Source: an uncultured Verrucomicrobiota bacterium
Lineage (GTDB): Bacteria; Verrucomicrobiota; Kiritimatiellia; CAIVKH01
Length of the DNA stretch: 5,929 bases
NCBI GenBank assembly: GCA_937894535.1
Contig: CALBHI010000118.1
Coordinates: forward strand, 1 to 5,929
Direction of reading: 5' to 3'
A program made the translations under genes and the position numbers. Below, piece after piece: positions 1 to 4,967 of this stretch (the stretch's first letter is position 1; the number at the start of each line of letters is the position of its first letter). The notes beneath the pieces are model-generated. The model did not search any database. It saw only the letters and a program-made list of their open reading frames with translations, and was not told where the DNA came from.

Positions 1-84
1 TCCCGCAAGCGGCCGTCGAGGGCTGCGCGGCGCAGGTCAAGTCGTCAGGTTGTGTTCCCGAGCCCGACGCCGAACATTCCCTGG

Positions 85-100
85 GCTAACCGCGGTTAGC
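85..100. repeat. Perfect 16-bp palindrome at the ferredoxin stop codon (left copy)
   Basis: GCTAACCGCGGTTAGC reads the same on both strands and contains the TAA stop of the ferredoxin copy (minus strand, 96-98). It is nested inside a second inverted repeat, ACATTCCC at 74-81 against GGGAATGT at 105-112, so a longer hairpin is possible. There is no T-run on either side, so it is not a standard intrinsic terminator. The right copy (2676-2691) has one mismatch. Confidence 0.6.
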
Positions 101-227
101 GGTGGGGAATGTGGATGATCGCGCCGGCTTCCGGGCACACCGGAATGCAACGGGGACCGCCCATCACGTTCGAGCAATTTTTGCCGGCATCACACGTGGA
201 GCAACGGTCGGCCACGCTGAATCACAT
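96..227 (-). pseudogene. Decayed duplicate of the 2[4Fe-4S] ferredoxin gene
   Basis: This is a broken copy of the intact ferredoxin at 2687-2887. The AAGGAG-type ribosome binding site (235-240) and the ATG (225-227) survive, but codon 2 is TGA where the intact gene has TCA. An in-frame 69-nt segment is missing, removing most of the first cluster motif and the linker; the junction reads CDAGKNC where the intact copy runs from CDAC to the second DACNDC. The remaining C-terminal part, from about NVMGGPRC to the IPHR end and TAA stop, is unchanged. Nucleotide identity to the intact copy is about 94% over 51-182. With five cysteines left and no readable start it cannot make a normal 2[4Fe-4S] protein. 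Confident as a pseudogene; a residual regulatory RNA role cannot be excluded. Confidence 0.88.
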
Positions 228-429
228 ACAGGTACTCCTTCCTGTCTGCTCATGATCAAACGCAGGCGTCCCGGCCTCGCCAATAAGGTCTGGAGTGTAA
301 GCGCATGATGATAAGGGGTTAATCAGTGAAGCTGGCTTGTGTGTACCTGCCAGGATGGGCAGCGTGTGGAGCACACCTATGCGAGCTACACCCCACGTGC
401 GGAGAACGGTGATCTTCTTCTGGATAGGT
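228..429. other. Intergenic stretch without a recognisable gene
   Basis: Between the ferredoxin pseudogene and the promoter of the PEP-CTERM gene I find no convincing coding sequence. The minus-strand reading frame spanning 222-458 has no ribosome binding site and no family resemblance, and it runs through the promoter and the pseudogene start. Small inverted repeats are present, for example GTGTG/CACAC at 364-376, but none has the shape of a terminator or known riboswitch. Similarity to the right-hand duplicate stops near 240. Confidence 0.5.
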
Positions 430-458
430 TTGACAGGCACCGTGGTGCTTTCTAACAT
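430..458 (+). promoter_or_regulatory. Sigma70-like promoter of the PEP-CTERM gene
   Basis: A perfect -35 hexamer TTGACA (430-435) is followed after exactly 17 bp by TAACAT (453-458), which matches the TATAAT consensus at four of six bases. Transcription would start near 465, giving a leader of roughly 27 nt before the ATG at 492. The -10 lies in the first of two near-identical units, CTAACATTC (452-460) and CTAACAATTC (463-472), which could be an operator. The promoter call rests on consensus only. Confidence 0.65.
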
Positions 459-462
459 TCGC

Positions 463-488
463 CTAACAATTCACAAGGGGGTTGTTAG
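463..488 (+). promoter_or_regulatory. Hairpin presenting the ribosome binding site of the PEP-CTERM gene
   Basis: CTAACAA (463-469) pairs with TTGTTAG (482-488), a 7-bp stem with a 12-nt loop. The loop contains the likely ribosome binding site AAGGGGG (475-481), which lies 10 nt before the ATG. The stem is A/T-rich and weak. If the transcript begins near 465, the first bases of the stem would be lost. It could influence initiation or be a DNA-level operator; the pairing is visible but the function is a guess. Confidence 0.35.
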
Positions 489-491
489 CGT

Positions 492-2432
492 ATGAAAAAA
501 ACGATGCGCCGTATTCGGGTCGGTACCCTTTTGGGTGCTATGGCCGCACTTATGTGCTCCGGGTTGGAGAGCTGGGGCCAGACAACCTTTACGTGGACGG
601 GGCTGGGGGCCAGTAGCAACGCGAATGATACCGGGAACTGGGCCGGTAACGTCAACGGACAGGTTTTCGGCATTCAGGTGTTTACCGGCGGTACGCGCAC
701 CGATCCCTTTATTACTGCCAATCTGGACACGCACCGGTTCATCTTCACCAACGCGCAGTCTTTTGTGATCAGCGGAGCGCGTATTTCGTTTTTCGATAAC
801 GGCGGGACCGATCCGGTGATCCGCAACTGGAGCACCAATGTCCAGACCATCATGAACCAGATTCGCGGCGATGACACCTTCGCCAACGACCCCTTGCTGG
901 TGCAGGCCAACAACGGGGACATTGTCCTGATGGGTATGGTCAGCAACCGTGGATCCACCTTGGTAATCACCGGCGGGAGTGATGACCGGTATGTTGCCTT
1001 TGGTGGTGAAGTCAAGGGTACGAATGTGAATGTGGATAGCGGACAGATGCGGCTGCTGGAGGGCGGTAGCATCGATGGGATTAATGCCAATGCGTCGATG
1101 GGTATTGGATCCAGCGGAACCACCAACACGACCGCGGCCTTTTATATTGCCGACATGGATGGGGGAACGGTGGTCAACAAGAACATCAACATCAACCGAG
1201 GCAACGGCACCGGCGGTAACCGGATCGTCGGCGGCATGAACACCAGCGGCACCAACATCTTCAACGGAAACATCGTCCGTGGCACCGAAGGGAGCCGGGC
1301 AACGACGCTGAGCGCCGCGATGGGCGGCACGGTGGATTTCAATGGTACGATCACCGGAGATCACGGCGTTATTATCCGGGGGCCTGGCACGGTGCGCTTC
1401 GGTGGCAACAACGCTTATGCCGCCTACACGTCCATTGAATCCGGACAGTTGCACATCAAGGAGGGCGCTGCGGTGTCCGCCGCGGGACAAACGGTGTTTC
1501 TGGGGTTCGGCGCGACACCTTCCGTCGCAGCAGGCCTGTTCATTGCGGATGCCGATGGCGGAACGACGGTTGCTCAGGATATCCAAGTCAACCCTGGCGA
1601 GAACGCCAACCGCACCATTGGTGGACTAAACTCCAGCGGGGTGAACACCTTCAGTGGGCAGGTTAGCATGTCCGCGGAAAACCGGAGTGCAACCCTGCAT
1701 GCGGCATCGGGTGGCACGGTGGCCTTCTCGGGTGTCTTGTCCGGCGATGGCGGGGTGACCAAGACCGGAGGCGGGGTGGTGCGTTACGACAACCACAACA
1801 CGTACAACGGAAATACCGTGGTCGAGTCCGGGACCTTGTTGGTCAGCGCATCGGGATCGATCAGCAATTCGGCGGTCATTGATGTCAAAGCCGGGGCTAC
1901 CTTTGCCGTCGAAACCGCGTTGACCCTTCGCAGCGGCCAAAAGCTGACGGGAAGCGGGACGGTATCCGGCGCGATGACCTTGCAAGCGGACGCACGGCTG
2001 GCCCCGGGAAACAGTCCGGGCCTGATGACCTTGGATACGGATTTGACCCTGGAGGCAAACTCCGTTCTCGAGATCGAGCTGGCCGGGTTGGTGGCCGGCC
2101 TTTCGTATGACCAGGTTCTTATGAACAATGGAAGCACCTTCATCAACCAAGGTGCGAACCTTGAGGTGATCTTCCTGGATGGGTATGAGTTCAGTGTGCC
2201 GGTGAATGCGGTGTTCACCATCGTAAAGGGGGCGCATACCGGCACCTTCAACGGTCTCGACGAGGGCGATACCCTTACCGCCGCGGGTGTGATCCTGGCC
2301 ATTTCCTACAACGGTGGCCAAGATGTCACGCTGACCGTCGTTCCGGAACCAGCCACCCTGCTGTTGCTGGGATCGGGTGTGCTGGGACTAAGCCTGCTTC
2401 GTCGCCGCGCGTCCCGGTTGATCGCGCGCTAA
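492..2432 (+). CDS. PEP-CTERM surface protein with autotransporter-type beta-strand repeats
   Basis: A 646-residue exported protein. Residues 1-30 form a signal peptide (KK and RRIR start, hydrophobic core, probable cut near SWG-Q). The mature start, TFTWTG followed by NDTGNW, is typical of proteins with autotransporter-associated beta-strand repeats. The body is rich in Gly, Asn, Thr and Ser, as in a beta-helix. Two copies of a 132-residue unit are visible (FYIADMDGG at 217-225 against LFIADADGG at 349-357, each followed by I/TxGGxNxSGxNxFxG), and a classical repeat follows near 420-455 (GGVTKTGGG, then NTYNGNTVVESGTLLVS). The segment around APGNSPG is also common in this class. The C-terminus is a PEP-CTERM signal: VPEPAT at 617-622, a hydrophobic segment to about 636, then RRR. 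Such tails are known substrates of exosortases; none is encoded here. The protein is probably surface-bound or secreted, perhaps in a biofilm matrix. The start has an AAGGGGG site and precedes the signal peptide. No sign of an autotransporter barrel. Substrate or ligand unknown. Confidence 0.93.
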   Translation: MKKTMRRIRVGTLLGAMAALMCSGLESWGQTTFTWTGLGASSNANDTGNWAGNVNGQVFGIQVFTGGTRTDPFITANLDTHRFIFTNAQSFVISGARISFFDNGGTDPVIRNWSTNVQTIMNQIRGDDTFANDPLLVQANNGDIVLMGMVSNRGSTLVITGGSDDRYVAFGGEVKGTNVNVDSGQMRLLEGGSIDGINANASMGIGSSGTTNTTAAFYIADMDGGTVVNKNININRGNGTGGNRIVGGMNTSGTNIFNGNIVRGTEGSRATTLSAAMGGTVDFNGTITGDHGVIIRGPGTVRFGGNNAYAAYTSIESGQLHIKEGAAVSAAGQTVFLGFGATPSVAAGLFIADADGGTTVAQDIQVNPGENANRTIGGLNSSGVNTFSGQVSMSAENRSATLHAASGGTVAFSGVLSGDGGVTKTGGGVVRYDNHNTYNGNTVVESGTLLVSASGSISNSAVIDVKAGATFAVETALTLRSGQKLTGSGTVSGAMTLQADARLAPGNSPGLMTLDTDLTLEANSVLEIELAGLVAGLSYDQVLMNNGSTFINQGANLEVIFLDGYEFSVPVNAVFTIVKGAHTGTFNGLDEGDTLTAAGVILAISYNGGQDVTLTVVPEPATLLLLGSGVLGLSLLRRRASRLIAR

Positions 2433-2453
2433 ACGGGCGTGTTGAAAGGGGAT

Positions 2454-2485
2454 AAGGCGCAGGACCGTGGGGGTGCCTGCGCCTT
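2454..2485 (+). terminator. Intrinsic terminator of the PEP-CTERM gene
   Basis: AAGGCGCAGG (2454-2463) pairs perfectly with CCTGCGCCTT (2476-2485), a 10-bp stem with a 12-nt loop, 21 bp after the stop codon. A T-rich tail (GTTGTTT) follows. The core GCGCAGG/CCTGCGC is the same as in the terminator at 3492-3526, suggesting a shared terminator style in this genome. Confidence 0.8.
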
Positions 2486-2527
2486 GTTGTTTCCGGAATC
2501 GTCCCGTCGTTCTTCTTGTCGCTGGAA

Positions 2528-2620
2528 CGGGTTCACCGCCGATGTAACCGCCGCCGATGAACGGCAGGCGGGCGGGGATGTTCTCGATGTTCAGCGCAGC
2601 GGTCGAGTCCATCACGCGCA
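2528..2620 (-). pseudogene. Remnant of a lipoamide dehydrogenase gene
   Basis: This stretch matches 4394-4486 of the complete lpd gene with about 12 mismatches in 93 bases and no gaps. It reads in frame on the minus strand as RVMDSTAALNIENIP followed by ARLPFIGGGYIGGEP, against RVMDSTGALNIEDIP and ARLLVIGGGYIGCEL in lpd (residues 161-190). This is the linker plus the start of the NAD-binding Rossmann fold, including GGGYIG. Nothing before or after resembles lpd, so it cannot form an enzyme; the flanking open frame (2388-2834) is chance. Several of the differences change amino acids, as expected for DNA no longer under selection. It lies 66 bp downstream of the ferredoxin stop. It may come from this lpd or from a paralogue elsewhere in the genome. 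Confidence 0.82.
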
Positions 2621-2664
2621 GCGCAGGCGAAATAGCCGGGATGTGTTTCAGATCCCGACGCCGA

Positions 2665-2703
2665 ACATTCCCTGGGCTGACCGCGGTTAGCGGTGCGGAA
2701 TGT
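2665..2703. repeat. Nested inverted repeat at the ferredoxin stop codon (right copy)
   Basis: The outer arms ACATTCC (2665-2671) and GGAATGT (2697-2703) enclose GCTGACCGCGGTTAGC (2676-2691), which is palindromic except for one base pair. The repeat covers the last codons and the stop of the ferredoxin. It could end or stabilise the ferredoxin transcript, but there is no T-run on the minus strand after it, so a standard terminator is not supported. Confidence 0.45.
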
Positions 2704-2887
2704 GGATGATCGCACCGGCTTCCGGGCACACCGGAATGCAACGGGGACCGCCCATCACGTTCGAGCAATCGTTGCAGGCATCCTTCTTCACCTGGTACAC
2801 CGGCTCGGCTTTGACAATCGCCTTGGTCGGGCAAACGGGGCGGCAGGCATCACACGCGGTGCAACGGTCGGTAATACTGAATGACAT
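2687..2887 (-). CDS. Small 2[4Fe-4S] ferredoxin (YfhL / Allochromatium type)
   Basis: A 66-residue cytoplasmic electron carrier. Cluster motif I is C9-x2-C12-x2-C15-x3-C19-P. Motif II is C38-x2-C41-x8-C50-x3-C54-P, with the widened x8 spacing that marks the Allochromatium vinosum/YfhL class, whose clusters have very low potentials. It lacks the C-terminal helix extension of many relatives, which are often about 80 residues or more. The start at ATG 2887 is chosen because AAGGAG (2895-2900) lies 7 nt upstream and MSFSITDRC is the usual beginning; an upstream in-frame ATG at 2941 would add 18 unrelated residues. The gene is transcribed alone and divergently from the small exported protein gene. 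Its redox partner is not visible. A broken duplicate lies at 96-227. Confidence 0.93.
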   Translation of the reverse strand: MSFSITDRCTACDACRPVCPTKAIVKAEPVYQVKKDACNDCSNVMGGPRCIPVCPEAGAIIHIPHR

Positions 2888-3099
2888 GGCAGCACTCCTT
2901 CTTTGTTGATGCCATCGTGATCCCATCTGCGCGAATAGCAAGTTTTATACGCCGCAAATCGTTGTGTATTATATGTTTATGTGTATTTCGTCGGCTCGGT
3001 GGCCCGTCCGCTTGGCCAGAGCGATAAACGCTTGGTAGGTTCAACCAACACCTGTTGTTCCGGTTCAACATCCGATTCATTGCCCGGGGGAGGCGGATT
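2888..3099. promoter_or_regulatory. Divergent intergenic region with an AT-rich island
   Basis: This gap separates the ferredoxin (minus) from the small exported protein gene (plus). Around 2942-2990 the sequence becomes AT-rich in an otherwise GC-rich window. It contains -10-like hexamers for the minus strand, TATAAA (2944-2949) and TATAAT (2968-2973), and TATTAT (2967-2972) for the plus strand. None has a convincing -35 at the normal distance, so promoters probably lie here but I cannot place them exactly. No coding or RNA gene is seen. Confidence 0.4.
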
Positions 3100-3117
3100 A
3101 TGTTTAATGGGTTCAAC
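3038..3117 (+). repeat. Three direct copies of GGTTCAAC upstream of the small exported protein gene
   Basis: Exact 8-bp copies start at 3038, 3062 and 3110. The spacings are 24 and 48 bp, multiples of the same unit. Three identical 8-mers within 80 bp are unlikely by chance. The position, just before the gene at 3133, suits a transcription-factor binding array, though the regulator is unknown. The first copy also sits in a small inverted repeat (TTGGT 3032-3036, ACCAA around 3044-3048). Confidence 0.45.
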
Positions 3118-3121
3118 GTAG

Positions 3122-3130
3122 AGGAGGTGA
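3122..3130 (+). promoter_or_regulatory. Strong ribosome binding site deciding the start at 3133
   Basis: AGGAGGTGA is an almost full match to the 16S anti-Shine-Dalgarno, with GGAGG ending 5 nt before the ATG at 3133. It competes with a second site (GGGGGAGG, 3086-3093) serving the in-frame ATG at 3100. The downstream choice gives a normal signal peptide without an acidic N-terminal extension. Confidence 0.65.
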
Positions 3131-3132
3131 GT

Positions 3133-3471
3133 ATGATCCCATTCCGTTGGTTGTCCCTAGGGTTGGTGGCGCTTGTGGCAATGTGGCTTACCTGTGCGCC
3201 GGTGGCCGCGGCTCCGACGGCAGCGGGTCTGTTATCCCGGTATGCCGTGGTCGTGGTGGTCAATGACCTGCCGGGTTCCCATGTGGTTAGCTACACCTGG
3301 CCGGGCAGGAAACTCGACGGTCCGAGCGATCGGGCGGTCTTTTTCTTCCCGCCGGGAAACTACGTGCTGTTGAACCTCGACGGGAAGCCCAATGCGTTTT
3401 ACCACATTGGGACTACGCAACCCGGACTCAAGGTCATCTACTCCTCGTGGTTCCAGTCCGGGCCCTTGTAG
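3133..3471 (+). CDS. Small exported protein of unknown function
   Basis: A 112-residue protein that I do not recognise. Residues 1-27 form a clear signal peptide: MIPFRW, a hydrophobic run (LSLGLVALVAMWL) and a cleavage region PVAAA-P. Cys21 is not in a proper lipobox, so a lipoprotein is unlikely. The mature part, about 85 residues, is rich in Val, Gly, Pro and aromatic residues and has no cysteine. It starts with a VVVVVND strand, then has YTWPGRKLDGPSDRAVFFFPPGNYVLLNLDGKP, suggesting a small beta-sandwich; the FFPPGNYVL turn is reminiscent of carboxypeptidase-regulatory/PEGA-like folds, but this is only an impression. The start at 3133 is chosen for its near-perfect AGGAGGTGA site (3122-3130) and the signal peptide. 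Another ATG at 3100 also has a GGAGG-type site (3089-3093) and would add MFNGFNVEEVS. A bidirectional terminator follows. Likely periplasmic or secreted. Confidence 0.72.
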   Translation: MIPFRWLSLGLVALVAMWLTCAPVAAAPTAAGLLSRYAVVVVVNDLPGSHVVSYTWPGRKLDGPSDRAVFFFPPGNYVLLNLDGKPNAFYHIGTTQPGLKVIYSSWFQSGPL

Positions 3472-3491
3472 ACGCGGCTCCCACCCAATGA

Positions 3492-3526
3492 AAAACGCGC
3501 AGGGCTGTGAGGCGCCTGCGCGTTTT
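3492..3526. terminator. Bidirectional intrinsic terminator between convergent genes
   Basis: AAAACGCGCAGG (3492-3503) pairs perfectly with CCTGCGCGTTTT (3515-3526), a 12-bp stem with an 11-nt loop. The plus strand ends in TTTT, and the minus strand ends in TTTTT through the A-run at 3491-3495. It lies between the exported protein gene (stop 3471) and lpd (stop at 3549-3551), so one hairpin can serve both. Confidence 0.88.
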
Positions 3527-3548
3527 CGCAACCGGATGGTTCCGGGGT

Positions 3549-4964
3549 TTACTTCTTGCCGATGGAGTGGGTGCCGTGGCCGAAGAAGATTTCGGCGGCT
3601 TCCATCATCGTCTCGGACAGGGTCGGGTGGGCGTGGATGGTCGCCTTGAGGTCGGAGGCGCGGGCGGCCATTTCCACGGCGAGCACGCCTTCGGCGATCA
3701 GTTCACCGGCTCCGACGCCGGCGATGCCGACGCCGAGGATCTGCTCGGTGTGCGGATCGAGGATCATCTTGGTGAGTCCGTCGTTGCGGCCGAGGGTGGT
3801 CGCGCGGCCGGAGGCCTTCCACGGGAAGGACACGATCTTGACGGTGCGTCCATCCTGTTTCGCCTGGTTTTCGGTCAGGCCGCACCAGGCCATTTCCGGA
3901 TCGGTGAAGACCACGGCGGGAATCGCGCGCGGATCGAACACCGAGGGCTGGCCGGCGATGGCTTCCACGGCGACACGGCCTTCGTGCGAGGCCTTGTGGG
4001 CGAGCATCGGTTCACCGGCGATGTCGCCGATGGCGAAGATGTTCGGCTCGGCGGTGCGGCGCTGCTTGTCCACCTTGATGAAGCCTTTTTCATCGAGCTG
4101 GATGCGGGTGTTTTCCAGGCCGATGCCGTCGGAATTCGGGCGGCGGCCGATGGAGATCAGCACGCGGTCGAACTCGCGCACCGGTTCCTTCACATGCAGG
4201 CCTTCGAGGGTAACTTTGACCGCGGAGCCGGTGTCCTCGAGGGACAGGACCTTGGTCTTGACCAGCACCTCGGAGAACTTCTCGTGCAGGCGGCGGGAGA
4301 CGACGTCGGCGAGGTCGCGGTCCGGACCGGGGAGCAGGCCGGCGGTCATTTCGACCATGGTGACCTTGCTGCCGAGGGCGGCGTAGACGCTGCCGAGTTC
4401 ACACCCGATGTAGCCGCCGCCGATGACCAGCAGGCGGGCCGGGATGTCCTCGATGTTCAGCGCGCCGGTCGAATCCATCACGCGCGGCGAGTTGATCGCG
4501 AACACGGGCGGGACGGTCGGGCGGGAGCCGGTCGAGACGATGGCGTAGTCGAAGGTCAGTTCGCTTTCCTCGCCGTCCTTCTTGACGATCTTCAGCGTGG
4601 AGCTGTTCTTGAACGAGGCGCGGCCCTTGACGTAGGTGATCTTGCGGGCCTTGCTCAGCGAGCCGAGGCCGCCGGTCAGGGTCGAGATGACCTTGTTCTT
4701 CCAGGTGCGCATCTTGTCGAGGTCGATCTTGGGCTCGGTGTAGGTCAGGCCCCACTCGGTCGCCTCGCGCGATTCATCGATCACGCGGGCCACGTGCAGC
4801 AGCGCCTTGGACGGGATGCAGCCGCGGTAGAGGCAGACGCCGCCGGGATTGTCCTCGAGTTCGATCATCGTGACCTGGAAGCCCATGTCGGCGGCGAGGA
4901 AAGCCGCCGGGTAGCCGCCCGGTCCGCCGCCGATCACGGCGATTTGTGCATGTGTGGTCGTCAC
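3549..4964 (-). CDS. lpdA: Dihydrolipoamide dehydrogenase (E3)
   Basis: A 471-residue flavoprotein that re-oxidises protein-bound dihydrolipoamide with NAD+, the E3 step of 2-oxoacid dehydrogenase complexes, in the cytoplasm. Residues 8-21 hold the FAD-binding fold (IGGGPGGYPAA, with Pro where most have Val or Ala). The redox disulfide is Cys44 and Cys49 in GGVCLYRGCIPSK; the usual LNVG or LNRG is replaced by LYRG. The NAD-binding motif VIGGGYIG is at 180-187. A second FAD segment (IFAIGDIAG) is in the middle. The C-terminal dimer domain has HAHPTLSE, with catalytic His446 and Glu451, and length is typical. The start is GTG (4962-4964), required because the FAD motif follows at once; GGAGGG (4972-4977) lies 7 nt upstream, inside the end of the E2 gene, and the gap to the E2 stop is 3 bp, implying translational coupling. 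With AceF-like E2 upstream it most likely serves pyruvate dehydrogenase. Confidence 0.96.
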   Translation of the reverse strand: MTTTHAQIAVIGGGPGGYPAAFLAADMGFQVTMIELEDNPGGVCLYRGCIPSKALLHVARVIDESREATEWGLTYTEPKIDLDKMRTWKNKVISTLTGGLGSLSKARKITYVKGRASFKNSSTLKIVKKDGEESELTFDYAIVSTGSRPTVPPVFAINSPRVMDSTGALNIEDIPARLLVIGGGYIGCELGSVYAALGSKVTMVEMTAGLLPGPDRDLADVVSRRLHEKFSEVLVKTKVLSLEDTGSAVKVTLEGLHVKEPVREFDRVLISIGRRPNSDGIGLENTRIQLDEKGFIKVDKQRRTAEPNIFAIGDIAGEPMLAHKASHEGRVAVEAIAGQPSVFDPRAIPAVVFTDPEMAWCGLTENQAKQDGRTVKIVSFPWKASGRATTLGRNDGLTKMILDPHTEQILGVGIAGVGAGELIAEGVLAVEMAARASDLKATIHAHPTLSETMMEAAEIFFGHGTHSIGKK

Positions 4965-4967
4965 GGA

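Larger units (their letters stand above)
1..240. repeat. Left copy of the duplicated lpd-remnant/ferredoxin block
   Basis: This segment aligns in direct orientation with about 2592-2900. The offset is 2591 up to position 182 and 2660 from position 192, the change being the 69-nt deletion in the ferredoxin copy. Similarity is strongest at 51-182 and 192-210, weaker at 25-50, and needs small compensating gaps at 1-24, where it faces the lpd remnant of the right copy. It fades after about 240. The shared stretch includes the spacer between the ferredoxin stop and the lpd remnant, so the block was duplicated as a unit. The left limit lies outside the window. Confidence 0.8.
2592..2900. repeat. 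Right copy of the duplicated lpd-remnant/ferredoxin block
   Basis: Direct-orientation partner of 1-240. It holds the end of the lpd remnant, the spacer, the intact ferredoxin and its ribosome binding site. It contains an extra 69 nt relative to the left copy. That extra stretch is bounded by two copies of GCAGGCATC (2774-2782 and 2843-2851), each encoding Asp-Ala-Cys in the ferredoxin. Confidence 0.8.

Noticed and set aside
3..89. Plus-strand 3' end of a gene stopping at the TAA at 87-89
   Set aside because: The frame is open to the left edge, but the DNA aligns with the duplicated minus-strand block, whose other copy does not keep the frame open.
222..458. Minus-strand 78-residue frame in the left intergenic region
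   Set aside because: It has no ribosome binding site and no similarity to a known family, and it runs through the promoter and the duplicated ferredoxin start.
471..2321. Minus-strand open frames opposite the PEP-CTERM gene (471-1586 and 1626-2321)
   Set aside because: They lie antisense to a well-supported exported protein, have low-complexity composition and lack ribosome binding sites or recognisable domains.
2388..2834. Minus-strand open frame of 148 residues covering the lpd remnant
   Set aside because: Only the roughly 30 residues from the lpd remnant are meaningful. The rest overlaps the ferredoxin in another frame and the end of the PEP-CTERM gene.
1..2900. Insertion sequence or composite transposon formed by the two direct repeats
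   Set aside because: There is no transposase, no terminal inverted repeats and no target-site duplication. The repeats consist of recognisable host genes.
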